Assembly (NCBI GenBank): GCA_002104945.1
Contig: MCFH01000114.1
Span: 1-41,253 of the forward strand
Length of the DNA stretch: 41,253 bases
Origin: Piromyces finnis
Taxonomy: Eukaryota > Neocallimastigomycota > Neocallimastigomycetes > Neocallimastigales > Neocallimastigaceae
Direction: 5' to 3'
In this document: positions 1 to 28,194 of the stretch, in pieces
Layout of the letters: each line of letters opens with the position of its first letter
Position numbering within the stretch: position 1 is the first letter of the stretch
Translations under genes and position numbers: made by a program
Notes under the pieces: model-generated
Database searches by the model: none
Told to the model about the DNA's origin: nothing
What the model saw: only the letters and a program-made list of their open reading frames with translations

Positions 1-110
1 AAGGGTTAAATGTTACAATAAAAATACGCGGCTAGTTTATTATTATTACTACAGTTAAACCAATACAATTTTAATTGTAATGATGAGAATGACTTTTTAT
101 TAATTCATCT

Positions 111-112
111 AT

Positions 113-159
<47 letters not shown>
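111..159. repeat. TTTA tetranucleotide microsatellite
   Basis: About twelve uninterrupted copies of a TTTA-type unit in non-coding spacer. Confidence 0.9.
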
Positions 160-160
<1 letters not shown>

Positions 161-613
161 TATTAATAAAAACTAGAAATCAACTAAATTGTTCAAAATA
201 ATCAAATATTCTATTGATTGGATTTTCTTTTTTTTTTTTTCATATGATATTTTCATAATTATTGGTTCTAAATATGATATTCTAAAATCTAATTGGATTT
301 TAATTTATGATATAAAAATATTTATAGGTAAATGACTATCATGTGATATTTGATATAAAGATTTAATCTATCAAATGATAAAATATTAAAAATATATAAT
401 TTAATCAATATATGGTTCATCCATCGATTATTGTATAAAATATATAATAAGTTAGTTAATCACAGAATAATATTGTAATGGTTTAAAATTTGAAAACATA
501 TAAAATGAATGGTATATAATTATTAGAGTTACATATAAAAAATGATAATAATAATTAGTTTTATTATTAAATTGATTTTATTCTATAATGTTTTTTTTTA
601 AATTTTAAAAAAA

Positions 614-900
614 TATAAAATTACATTGGATAAATTTGCCATTTCAAAAAAAGAAATAAAAAAATAAAAAACAGACTATAAAATTACATTGGATAAATTT
701 TGCCATTTCAAAAAAAGAAATAAAAAACTAAAAAACAGAATATAAAATTACATTGGATAAATTTTGCCATTTCAAAAAAAAAGAAATAAAAAATATAATA
801 TTATTTTAATATAAAAATATTTTTAAACATTAACTTAATAATTAAAATATTAATTTAGAAAAAAAAAATTGATTTTTTATTTTATTTATTAAAAACATGG
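614..900. repeat. Three tandem ~63-bp units plus flank, copied again at 1800-1940
   Basis: Three units start near 614, 677 and 741. Each contains the core ATAAAATTACATTGGATAAA followed by TTTGCCATTTC and an A-rich tail. The last unit and its downstream flank, up to the word AAAAACATGG, recur around 1800-1940. This is a small repeat family with no coding content. Confidence 0.8.
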
Positions 901-1799
901 CATAAATCATTTGAAACGTTTTTAAAAATAATAATATTTATTTAATCGATATAATAAAATAAGAATTCTTAATTTTTAAGTCATAATATATTACATTATG
1001 CAATTTATTCACTTTTCATCAATCTACAAATGTAAATTGTAAAACCCCATTAATTCCATCAAATAAACCATTAAATATATAATTAACGTCATGGACATTT
1101 TATAAAATATTTACATATAAAAAAAGTATTTAAAAATTTTGGAACTGATATTTTATAAATTATAATTATATTTTTATTATAATAAAAATAATAATAATAA
1201 TAATATTCTTTTAAACATATATATAAAAAATTAAGAAAAAATAAACTTTAATCTATCACAAGTTTATCATTTATTAGTTTCTTAATCCTTTATAATTCAG
1301 TATTAACTTTCTTTTTTTTTAAATATTTACATCAATGATTTGATTTTATTGGCCATTTTCTATAGAAGATAGAATTTTATTGTTAAAATAAAAAAACTAT
1401 AAATAAATAATAAAATAAATTTAAAATAACTTTATATCTATTTATTTATCTATTTATTTGTTTTTTTTATTAATTCATAAAAGCACGACAATATTAAAGA
1501 GTTATTAATATTCAGTATTTATGGTAGTTTTATCAAACTTTTTATTTATAAAACAAGTGTATTCTAGTAATTTATTGAGTATATATAAATAATTATATAA
1601 AATGATAAATTGATATTTTATTAAATACAATAATTAATAATAATCTCAGAGAGAAAAGAGAAATATAAGCTTAATTATGGACTTTTATTATAAAAATTAA
1701 AATAAAAGAAATTTGAAATTTTAATCAATATGTATTTTTAGTATTTTCAAGGCTATAAAATAAAAAAAATAAAATATTTAATACTTATAGAAAACAGAA

Positions 1800-1940
1800 T
1801 ATAAAATTACATTGGATAAATTTGCCATTTCAAAAAAAGAAATAAAAAATATAATATTATTTTAATATAAAAATATTTTAAATATTAACTTAATAATTAA
1901 AATATTAATTTAGAAAAAAAAATTGATTTTTAAAAACATG
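1800..1940. repeat. Dispersed second copy of the 741-900 segment
   Basis: Near-identical to about 741-900, including the ATTACATTGGATAAA core, the AT-rich middle and the AAAAACATGG end. It differs mainly by small deletions in A/T runs. It lies about 1.06 kb from the first copy in the same orientation. Confidence 0.8.
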
Positions 1941-2010
1941 GTTTAAATCATTGAAGCATATAACAGAATAAAGAAAGGAAAATAAAATTAATATAAAATA
2001 ATAAATTAAT

Positions 2011-2126
2011 TATTCATCTGATATGATTAACACTTTTTTTAATGCTTGGTTTGTTTTTTCATTGTTTTTATTCATCTGATATGATTAACACTTTTTTTAA
2101 TGCTTGGTTTGTTTTTTCATTGTTTT
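2011..2126. repeat. 58-bp tandem duplication
   Basis: Two adjacent, essentially identical units, each beginning TATTCATCTGATATG and ending in a T-rich stretch, starting at 2011 and 2069. Non-coding context. Confidence 0.85.
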
Positions 2127-3198
2127 TAAATATTATTTTCAACTATTTGGAGATGAGTTTGTGTAACGTTTCCCAAAAAAATATTTTTTTAAATTTTAAA
2201 GAAAACGAACCATTAAATATTTGAAACTATATTTTTTTTTTAAAAAAATTTGTTTTACTATTTTTTTAAATCTCCCCATTAAAATATTGTATATGTAATG
2301 TAATATACTAATATTTATTATAAAAGTTTTTTCTTATTACTGTTGTCGTTTTTATTATCCTTATTTTAAATTCTTAAATCAATATATACTTACTGTAACA
2401 TTAATATAATAAATTTATATTTTTATTAAATATGAGTTTGTTATTGTATATGTATTTTCAATTTTGTATTTCTTATTTAATTATTAATATAATATTTTTA
2501 AAAGCATTTTATTAAAGCATGAATATAAAAATGTCTTTTTATTATTATTATTATTAAAAAAAATATATTTATTTCTTTACGTTTTTTATATATTATATAT
2601 TATTATACTTTATTTGTTAGTATTAAAATTACATTTAAATTATATATTTAAAATTTTAAAAGTTTTTGTTTAATACTTAAAGAGAAACTTTTTATAATTA
2701 ATAAATATATATTTTTAAAAAATAATATTATCTTGCTAAATTATATAGTTTTTTTTATACAAAATAATTGTAAAATATGATATATATATGTTCTATCGAT
2801 ATATAATTATATATAATAATTATTTTTTTCTAGAATAATTATTTCTATTATTTATTTAAATAAAAGTTATTAAAATAACCCATATTTAAATTAACAATTA
2901 CCTAATCCTCAAAATAAATCTAACCTTTATTATTAAAGTTTTATTACCAAATTAATAAAAATATAATAAATTAAGTTATATAATTTAGCATATATTTATT
3001 TTATAATTTAAAATTAATTTTTTCATTAAATATCTCCTTTCAAAAAAAAAAAAATTTTTTGAAATAAAAAATATAAATCTTAAAAAACAAATAAGCAATA
3101 TCCTTTAAAATAAAATAATAATAATATAATAATAATAAAATGCTTTAATAATAAAATATTTTCTTAAAAAAGATAACTTAGTTAAATAAATTATAAAA

Positions 3199-3696
3199 AT
3201 GGGAAATTTAAGATATTATCATTATTTTATAATACTTATAAATATACTTATCTTAGGATATATGTATATCATAGTCGGTATTAAATATAATAGTTTACCT
3301 GACGAAATACCTTCTCATTTCAATTTCAAAGGTGAAGTTGATAGTTATTCAGGAAAAAATATTGTTTTTTTATTACCAATAGTATCAACTATATTGTCAT
3401 TATTATTTATTGGAATATGTTTCATCCCAGAACGAACTTGGAAAATAAATATTGGTGTTGAAAGGATTGAATTACCACCAGAACTTCGAAGATCTGTTAT
3501 TCATATATCAATTAATTACTTTTTAATAACGTTAATATACATTAACGGCTTTCTATCCTATATTTTAACATGTATGATAAACTCTATGAATATATTACAA
3601 ATATTATCTTTAACATTTATATTTGGTATTATTATAATACTTATGGTATATCTAGTTTTATTATTTAAAAAAATTGGACCTTTATTATCACAATAA
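3199..3696 (+). CDS. DUF1648 family four-helix membrane protein, bacterial type
   Basis: A single-exon gene of 165 residues. The first loop, after a hydrophobic helix at about residues 9-30, carries the DUF1648 signature: LPDEIPSHFNFKGEVD at about 34-49, then a Tyr-Ser-Gly-Lys. Further helices lie at about 54-78, 95-120 and 131-155, giving four predicted membrane spans. DUF1648 proteins are mainly Firmicutes membrane proteins; some members are fused to SdpI-type immunity or signalling modules, and no biochemical function is established for this stand-alone form. The start is the first ATG, with an A-rich leader and no Shine-Dalgarno sequence. Base composition matches the surrounding fungal DNA, so if the gene came from bacteria the transfer is old enough to have been ameliorated. 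Family call fairly confident, origin inferred. Confidence 0.75.
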   Translation: MGNLRYYHYFIILINILILGYMYIIVGIKYNSLPDEIPSHFNFKGEVDSYSGKNIVFLLPIVSTILSLLFIGICFIPERTWKINIGVERIELPPELRRSVIHISINYFLITLIYINGFLSYILTCMINSMNILQILSLTFIFGIIIILMVYLVLLFKKIGPLLSQ

Positions 3697-4595
3697 TTTT
3701 ATAAGAATTATTACTAATTAAAAATAAAAAAACCTAAATAATAAAAGAGTAATAACTATAATACTATTAATAATATTTTCATATAGTTAAGGATCTTAAA
3801 AAAAAAAAAAACTTCTTATATTCTTTTTATATTACAATATTTTTTTGTAAGGTTAACTTAAAAATTATAATAAAAAGTTAAATTTATTAATTTTTGAAAA
3901 AACAAAAATAGAACAAAAAAAAACAGAAAATAAAAAAGTTTGTATGAAAAAATAATAAAATATAATAAAACTTTTAAATTGAAATGACACTTTATAATTT
4001 AAATAAAAAAGTATTAATAATAAATATAAAATATATTTTATTTGATTGTTACTATTTTTGTTAAAATTTTCATGGTATTATTGTAATTATTGTAGTGTTA
4101 TAAAATTAAATAAAATCAATATAATTTTTTATTGATGGTTAGATATTTTTTGTTTTAAAATAAAAAACTCAATAGAAAAACCTTATATGATAAATACATA
4201 ATTTAATATTTTAAATATCATTATCATATTTAACCCTTTTTTTTTTTTTTTTTTTTTTTTTAGAAAGAAAAAAAAACAAAAGTAAAAGGAAATAGAAACA
4301 ATTCAATAAAAGTCATAAAAAAATGTAAATATTTATTAAAAAAAAGTGTTGTTTCCTTTTTTTTTCCTATTCTCTAATTATGTCTAATTAATGAACATCT
4401 AAAATATATATATAAAAAAAAGAATACAAAAAGTCTTAACAGAATAAATAGTATATAAGAAATTTTATAATAAAATCAACTAATAATAAGACTTTTTAAT
4501 ATTATTTTAATATGATACTTATTATACCGAGTTAAAATGTATCAAATGATATTATAATTTATATTTTTAATATTATTTTATATTAAATAAGCATG

Positions 4596-4631
<36 letters not shown>

Positions 4632-5315
4632 CTTTTTATTATTTATATATACTTTTTATTATTATTTTTTTATTTTATTTTACAAGAATGATATTAATAC
4701 TTTATTATTTTATTATTATTTCATTGATTTTATTATTATTCCTAATTATTATTTATTAAAAAAAAAGTAAAATTAATTAAATTTATTTAATCTTACAACT
4801 ATTAATTATTAATGGGAATACCAATAAATTGATTCGCTTATAATCTACTTTTTTTGCTATAATAAATTTTTATATTTAAAATTTAATATTTCATTTATCT
4901 TTATAATAAAATAAGTTTATTATAATTTAGCAATAAAGATATTTTAAAAGTAAGCTTTAAATTATTTAATCGAGATTTCTTTATTCAATTAAAATTGAAA
5001 TGTTATTATTACTTTTTGTATTTATATATTAATAATAATATATTATAAATTAATTTAAAATTTAAAACCATGAAATTAATAATTAATTAAAAGAAAATCA
5101 TTTGATGGTTTAATTATTATTATTATTATTTTTATTAATTTTATTAATTTTATTATAAGATATAAAGCTAATTAATTTATATTTTATGTTATATTATTTA
5201 GATATATATTGCATAATTAGATTTTAAACTTGTTTTAACCTAGCTTTATATATATTTAATCAAATATAATCAATCAACTGTAATTAAAGATTTATCAATC
5301 ATATTTTAATTCAAT
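3697..5315. other. AT-rich intergenic spacer
   Basis: No gene seen between the DUF1648 gene and the PRP19 start. It holds a 25-T run (4237-4261), a TA run (4599-4629) and short ATT microsatellites. Confidence 0.7.
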
Positions 5316-8050
<2,735 letters not shown>

Positions 8051-8568
8051 GTTAGTAATATCCGTAAAGAGGAAGAAAATAATCCATAACGACAACAACA
8101 ACAATAATAAAAAAATTAAATAATAATTAAAATTCATTATTCCATTTTGTAAACACAAAACATATTTTCTTATATATTTCTTTTTATATATTTTTTATAA
8201 GCATATAATTTATTTTAAATAAGTTGTTTATTATTATTTTTTTTAATATAGTATATTTATCAGTAACATGATTGTTAAAAAAAAAATAAAATAAACATTA
8301 AATAAAAAATTAAAACAAAATTATTATAAATACATCACTTCAATTAATGGTATTTATTAGTGGATTATTCATCAAAATCAAAAAATTTTCCATATAAATC
8401 TATAATTAAAATTTTAATGTTTTTTTTTTTTTTAGCATGCTATAAATCTTTTCTTTTAGGTAGTTTGATAAATTTAATTGTTGTATTAATATAATCTTTT
8501 AATAATATGTTTAATAACAAGAAAGATGATATTATATATAATAATATAATAACAATATTGATAATATA

Positions 8569-8603
<35 letters not shown>

Positions 8604-10037
8604 TAATATATAGATATTTATAAATACTTCTTTCTAAGCTTATTTTAAATATTTTTTTATATTTTGAATTATAAATTTTGTATATTAGTATATAAATATA
8701 TCAGAAATTATGATTTATTTTTTATAGGAAATGCTATATATTTCCAAAGATTCTTGTCTGCCATTTATTTTTCTTTCAAATCTTTATTTTTTTAAATTTT
8801 ATAAAGGTAGTTGGATAAATATAGAAATGTGTATATATTAAATTAATTTATATATATTGCATTTAATATATAAACCCATAATAAAATTAGTTATATAGTG
8901 TGATAGTAGTACAAATAAATTAATAATAAATATGTAAAATAATATTTATAATAATAATAATAATAATAACATTAAAGAAAAAAAATATTTTGTAAAAATA
9001 ATTCTACAAAAAATTCCTTTTATTAATAAAAAAAAAATTTTTTTAAATAAAAATTTTAGTAATAATAATTAATAATTATTAATTAATTAATTATTAAAGA
9101 TTAATTTGTTATAATTAGTTAATTGATAATTATATATTATTATTAATAAATAATAATAATAATAATAAAAGAAATAACATAATATTATAATCTAAAATAA
9201 AAGTATGTTCAGAATTTAAAAATAATTATTTTAAAACTTTTTAAACCTTAAAAGAGTATATTAAATGGCCATTTGTAAAGATAAACATTTAATTATGCAC
9301 TATATAATATTCATTCTAATATAAAATATCAATTATTATTTATTTATTTATATAAATTGTAATAACGTTATATAGTAATTCAAATTAAAAAAAATTTAAA
9401 ATTCAAGGTTAGATATAAACTCGAGATATTAAAAATAAAAAGTATATTATCTATTATATACATATATATATATAAATAACAAAAAATAATATAAAACTCA
9501 AAGTAAATACAAAACATATAAATAAGAAAAAAGTATCAAAAGTGAACAAGAAAAGCATATTCCATATACAATTTTTAAATAATTCATAAAAAACAAGAAT
9601 TAATGTTTTGGTAATTATTAAGAAAGAAATATTTACCCGAGAAATCTTGCGTTTTAAAAAATTACATTTTAAATTAATAATTTTATATTTGTTACAAAAC
9701 AAATATAACAAGTTGAGCCAATAAAAATTTATTATTATTTTTTTTTTCAAGTAAAATTAATCTGGTTATTATATATTATTTAAATTATCAAGAAGTATTT
9801 TTTTTTTCTTCAAGAGTTCATTGAAAGATTTCTTTGAAATTTTATATATTTTATTAAATATCAAAGTTAAAACTATTCAAATAATCAAGAAATGAAATTA
9901 ATATTGTAAATAAAATAAAATAAAATAAAATATTATCATTAACTATAATAAATACTTGATTTTATTTGAATTTAAAATAAGCTCGGTAAATAGTATATAT
10001 ATAACCAGTAAATTTTATATATAACAATTAATATAAA
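8051..10037. other. AT-rich intergenic spacer
   Basis: No gene supported. It contains a TA run (8573-8601), short AAT runs and homopolymers. A 98-codon minus-strand frame (9454-9750) is Ile/Phe/Leu-rich, has no family resemblance and no compositional rise, and is treated as chance. Confidence 0.65.
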
Positions 10038-15147
<5,110 letters not shown>

Positions 15148-15548
15148 ATTATTAAAAAAAAAAAAAAAAAAAAAAAAATTAAATAATACATATAAAATAC
15201 ATATAAAAAATACATATAAAATACTATCTATTATACAATTTTATTTTTTTTAAAATAATAAATAAATAAATAAATTAAATATATAATAAAATAAATAAAT
15301 AAATAAATAAATTAAATATATAATAAAATAAAATAAAATAAAGGAAAATACTATAATATATAAACTGAAATAATAAAAAAATGATGAATCATTTTATATA
15401 TTTTTTAGTATTCGTTTTTTTTTTTTTTTATATTTACATAGATAGAAATTTTTATTATATTTAATATTTAATGAATGGTATGGTATACATAATATATATA
15501 TTTCTTTTATATATATATATTTAATTGAATTTGATTATATATAGAGTT
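15148..15548. other. Short spacer between two convergent receptor-type genes
   Basis: AT-rich. It holds a 24-A run just after the receptor stop codon and a tandem duplication of an ATAAATAAATAAATTAAAT-type unit at about 15257-15340. It must contain the 3' ends of both flanking transcripts. No gene seen. Confidence 0.7.
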
Positions 15549-18500
15549 TTAACTTAAATCATAATTATCTAGTGATTTTAATTCGATAGCATTATTATTG
15601 TCTCTGTTTTGATGATTAAAAATCAAATTTGATATATTGCTACTTTTCCGTTTGACCGAGGTTACTATATTTGAAAAGTAAGCATTATTTCCATTATTTG
15701 TTGTACTTGAGGTACTATTTGTACTATTTTGTCTATCACGTCCACTACTACCTAAAAGTTTTTGTCTAAAACTTTCCATATTCTTTCTAAATAAATCACT
15801 CGATCTTTCATGTAGTTGTGGTGTCATAAGTTCTTCTTCTGATAAACTTTCATTTATAGAAATATTTTCTTCATTTTCTTCTTCGGATTCCCAAAATACG
15901 GAAAGATCATCATGATAAGAATAATGATCATTTTCAATAATAGGGTGGTGCTCTTGACCGTTCATTGTGGTAAGTGATTTCATATAATTTTCATTCTTAT
16001 TTTTATTTAAAGAATTTTTACTATTAATATGAAAATTACTATTATTTTTATCATTATCATTACCGTTAATACTATTATTTTTGCTGAAGCTAGATATATT
16101 ATTATATTTATTATTGTAATTACTATTCTGTAATATATTATCTGTATTAATTTGATTATTATCAGATAATTGGTAATAACCATTATTTATGGTATCAAAT
16201 GGTCCTTTTCCTTTATTACTTGTACTATTTAATGGATAAGTATTAAAACAATTCTCTTGATCATTTATTGATGTTAAGCCCACTTTATCACTTTGTATTT
16301 TATTCATTGTGTTTACAATTTTTTTATCCTTACTTATTACTTCGTAAGTAGCCTGATTATTTATTTGTTTTTCATTCATACTACCACAACCAACAACAAA
16401 TAATTTTTCAGTACTATCACTATCAAAATTTGTGTCCTCATTATTATTTTTTAAATTATTATTAATAGTATTATTATACTCGTTATTACTATTATCTATA
16501 TCATGATCATTGAAATTGATATTATTATTATTATTATTATTATTATTACTGTAATTATTATGATTATTGTTACCACTACTATAACTTTGTGTATAGTTAT
16601 GATGATGTCCATTCTTAGAATGACTTTTACTGTTTTCACTGAATTTCATATATGAACTTGTACTACTTGTCTTGTTATGATGATACTTTGATGATGTACT
16701 TTCTTTAGTTTGGGAATAAGAAGCATTATTACTAGTTGACTGACTTGGGGTATTTCTTAATGTACCTGAACGACTATTACTTCTTACATTTTTTCTTCTT
16801 TTTTTTTGTTTATGCATACTTTTGAGAATATTATGAACTAATTTTCTGTTTTTAGTATCAGAAATGAATCGTCGGTATGAATACTCATACATACGGTGAT
16901 ATATTATATCTAAAATTTCATCAAAAATAGTACAACTTAAGTTTATTTCCAGACTCATAGCTTCGTTTTCTTCAAAATTCATATCTTCATAATTAAAAAG
17001 GCATCTTGGCTGACCAGGTCTATTCCTTCCACTTGTATTACTAATATTTGTATTAGATACTGAATTATTTGTTATTGTATTTGTTATAGTACTTGTTAGA
17101 TTATTACTACCAGATGGAAGTATGGAGTATCCTGAATGGCTATAACTTATTACTTTAGTTGAAGTACTACTTGTATATGATTTTAAATCGTAAGAATGAT
17201 CTTGTCTATTACTACTCATACTATTTATAGTTTCATATGAACTAGCTTGAGAATAAATTAACTGTGCATGTTTAGTATACCTATCTAGATTATAATTGTT
17301 ATCTTCATCCTCATCTATTTCCTCAATATTATTTATGAGATTTTCATTACTTTCTGAATTTTTGTTGTTTGATACATTTGATAAAAAATGATAATATAAT
17401 GGTGAGTACATGATTTGATTTGATAGTTTTTCTAACTTATCAATTGGTATATCATTTAATTCAAAAATAGATCCTGAGTTAATAAATGTTTGATAAAGTC
17501 CTATGAATAAGGGTAGTAGACATGGTGGTATTAATATATCTGGCATTTTATTTAAAGGTGTTTTATTATCATCAAAATAATATGTAGGTTGAAAGTTATC
17601 TGAAAATGCACTGCTTTCTTGACTTGTTTGGGAAGTTGAAGCGGTGTTATTACTATATTATTATTATTATTATTTTTTTTTTTAATTTTGAGAATATATA
17701 CAAAATACAATTAATAAATATAAAATTATGTATATGCGTTTGAATAATATATATATATTATTTTTATTATTAAAAGATATAGAAACATAAAAATAAATAT
17801 ATAATTAATATAAATATTAAAATTGTTATTAATACAATATATTGAAAAGCTAATTATAATATATATTTTAGAGTAAATATATCTAATAAAAATCATATTT
17901 AAAATGTTATGATAAAAATTACTTTATATATGTGTAATCACTATGAACAGATATATTAACAGGTTCCATATTAGAGAAATTTCTCATTCGAGGTTGAGTA
18001 ATTGTATTTGAGCTTGATAGTCCTTTACTATTTAATGTGCTATCTATATTATATATTGGTGGTGCATATTTACTTTTTGATGAACTTGGTCCATCCAATG
18101 CTTTTTTCTTGTAATAATTGTATAATAATACTTGCTCACGAATATCTCTCCATCTTTCAAAAAAAATAATATCCACAATTGCATAATCTGTTACACAAAA
18201 ATATTTAAATGTTTTAAAAAGTTGTGGAATATTCATGACTCTTTCAAAGGTATCAAATCCTGAATCAGAGTGAGCTGATTGATCGTTTGAGTGTTTCTTT
18301 AATTGTACAAAATTTAATAAAAATCGAGAAAATGATATTGATATATTGTATTCCTCTGAAATTGGTTTTACTACATCAATTACATGAACAGCAAACATGA
18401 TAACTACATCTAAAATGCAATAGTATATTTGAGAATTTGAATATTCATTGGCATATGTATCATTTAAACGTAATTGTGGTATATATTCAAATAGTTGACA

Positions 18501-19370
18501 TGGAATTCCAAGTAAAATTGTTACAAAAAGAATGTGTTTTACACCAAATGACTCATTAACTTCTAAGATAACAAAGAAAAACATTGGACATACTATAATA
18601 TAAAATATGATTTTTAAAAACATAAATATATAATCCATTATTCCACCAAAGAAACAATTATTTCTATCAAATGCAAAACTCTCCGACATAAATTGGGGTA
18701 TAGATAGTAATATTATCAATAATAAAATAAATACTAATAATAGAAATAATAAAAATGATGTATTGAATCTATTTGTTGGTAATTTTAACGAACGTTGAAA
18801 CCGGGAACTTGAATATACATAATTATTGTAAAATGAAGTGGAATGCTTTTTATTTTCAGTATCATTCTTTGTTTTTATCTCTTTTTGGGATTTGAATAAA
18901 TTAACTTTCCAATTACCACTTTTTTTTAATTTTGTTATATTCCATTTAAATAGATATTGAATTTTTATGCAACGCACTATAAATGAATATACCCATATTA
19001 AATAACCAATATAATATATCCAATAAAAAACAAAACAAGGCGTTTCTGGTAATGCTAATTTAGTAAAAACTGATATGCCTACTATTAATGTACCAGTTGC
19101 TAACATAATAACACCTATAACACCTTTTGAACTTAAAGGTGTATAAGGCTTTGCTTTATTTACGAATACCCATGTTGTTGATACGATTATTAGAAAAAAT
19201 AAAATACTTAAAAAAGTAAAAACCACTCGTCCTAAAGTAGTAGCTTTTACACTTTTAATATATCTTTTTTCTATTATTTCATTTATTATGTTAGAGTTTG
19301 AATATATTATTGAATTTATGTGTGGATTGCTTTTTATGTATGATAGACTATTATAATTTATATATGACAT
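15549..19370 (-). CDS. Seven-helix membrane protein with C-terminal split RGS domain
   Basis: Two exons on the minus strand, complement(15549-17652, 17923-19370), 1183 residues. The join puts an AA|T codon across the intron and keeps the frame open 35 codons upstream of the ATG at 17546, so the two open frames are one gene. Seven hydrophobic helices lie between about residues 45 and 350. RGS-like blocks follow in order: FKTFKYFCVTDYAIVDIIFF (about 385-404); LFIGLYQTFINSGSIFEL then IPIDKLEKL (about 531-559); and TIFDEILDIIYHRMYEYSYR then RFISD (about 724-748). Low-complexity insertions separate the blocks. RGS domains speed GTP hydrolysis by G-alpha. Fungal GprK-type proteins and plant AtRGS1 share the 7TM-RGS layout. 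The remainder is an Asn/Ser-rich tail with an acidic patch. Catalytic contacts could not be checked by eye. Confidence 0.78.
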
Positions 19371-21080
19371 TATATATATATGTAGGATTTAATAATATAG
19401 TATTACTGTTATTACTGTATTATAATATAATAATTTTTTTTTAATATAAATATATATAAATATATATTTATATATAAATTTTTTAAAGTAGATATTTTTT
19501 ATGATTTTCTCTTTTTTTCTTTTTCTTTAAATTTAAAAACAAAATCGAATATTAATGATAGTAATAAAAAAAGGATTTTATTGTTTTTTTTTATTATATT
19601 TATATTTAAATTAATTTACTATGATTAATTATTAATAGTTTATACAGATATCTTTATTATTTTACTAATTTATGGATTATTCTTTTTATTTTATTATTAT
19701 ATTCTAATGATATTAAAGTTATCAAATATAATAACTAATATTTATGTAGTTCTATAAGTTGACATACAATTTTTACATTTTTAAAATGTAACAAAGCCAA
19801 AAATTCTAATTTTTTTTTTTTTATTTCTTTTATTTTTTTAAATTAGTAAAATAAATATTCTTCCTTTGAATTTTAGATTTTTAATAATTAATTTGTATAT
19901 ATAAAGAGAAATTTTATTTATAATTTAATTATTTTAGTTGTCAAAATCAATTTTTATATTTAAAATAAATAAATTGTAAAAGCTTTTTATTAATATTTGT
20001 ATATTATTGGTATATATAATAGAAAACTATCTTTACTCTATTAATAAATAAATATTTAAATATATTTTGATAAGACTTTTGTTAGAACGATTTTGCAGAA
20101 ACTTTATATTATATTGTATATATTTATTAGTGTATTTCTGACAAAGAAGTATAGTTAAATAAATTCTTTATTTCATTTTGAAAGTATATTATTGAGAAAA
20201 AGTATTATATTTCTATTATTATTTAGGTACAATTTTGTTATTCTATGGACGATTCAATAACGATATTTTTCAAAAAAATAAATTATTATGAAAAGTATAA
20301 AAAACATGGAAAGTGTGGTTTTAATATTTATTTTAATTATATTAATATATATAATCAAAAATTTATTAAAAACTTAAATTAATATTAAAATAAATATATA
20401 AAAGTTATAAAAGTATGATTAATATTAAAGTAAAAAAAATTATTGATTTTATAAATGAACTAGGAAATACTAATTTCTTTCTTTATAAAAAAGTAATTAT
20501 TTATTATTATTGTAGACTTTTTTTTTATTTTGTTATTAAAAAAAAGAAGTTAATCTTGATGTATTAAAGATGTTATTAATTTAAGTTGGAATAACAAACT
20601 ATTTATAATAATAAATTAATTATATTTTAATATATTAATATAATTATCATAATCTAAATACATAAATTCTTAAAAATTTCCTCCCATCATAAAAAAAAAT
20701 AAAGTGGAGAATGTGTGTAAAAAAAAAAAAGCTTTAATCATAATTAATTAATTAATTAATTATAATTATTGATTATTGCTTTAAAAACTTTCTTTTTTTT
20801 TTTTAATTAAGTATATTAAATATAAAAAAAAAATAGAAATCATTATTTTATTAATATTTTGATATTATTAGGGATAATTTATATTAAAATCTCAAATATA
20901 TATAATGAATCAAAAAAAAGTTAAATCTAAACTTATATTAAAAAAGTTAATAGCGCAGTATTTATTTGATTTAATACGATTCGTATACATTTTGAGATAC
21001 AATATTTTATAAGAAAATTTGATTAAAATTAATTATAAAATAATTAATTATTTAAAATTTTAGAGAATAATAGATTTAAA
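19371..21080. other. Spacer between divergent genes
   Basis: AT-rich and without a supportable gene. It must contain the promoters of the minus-strand 7TM-RGS gene and of the plus-strand helicase gene. I could not single out a specific element. It includes a TTAATTAATTAATTA palindromic run near 20747. Confidence 0.6.

Positions 21081-28194
<7,114 letters not shown>

Larger units (their letters stand above)
1..3198. other. AT-rich intergenic spacer
   Basis: I see no supportable gene here. The stretch is almost entirely A and T, with poly-A/T runs, a TTTA microsatellite, a roughly 60-bp tandem repeat with a distant copy, and a 58-bp tandem duplication. The one open frame of note (2042-2224) lies across the 58-bp duplication, is Phe/Asn-rich and resembles nothing I know, so it is not called. 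Confidence 0.7.

Noticed and set aside
2042-2224. 60-codon frame in the left spacer
   Set aside because: Overlaps a 58-bp tandem duplication, Phe/Asn-rich, no resemblance to a known protein.
9454-9750. 98-codon minus-strand frame
   Set aside because: Low-complexity Phe/Ile/Leu/Lys composition as expected by chance in AT-rich spacer; no motif.
17544-17546. ATG at 17546 as the start of a separate minus-strand gene
   Set aside because: The frame stays open 35 codons upstream to an acceptor that joins in frame to the seven-helix exon, and the RGS domain is complete only when the two are joined.
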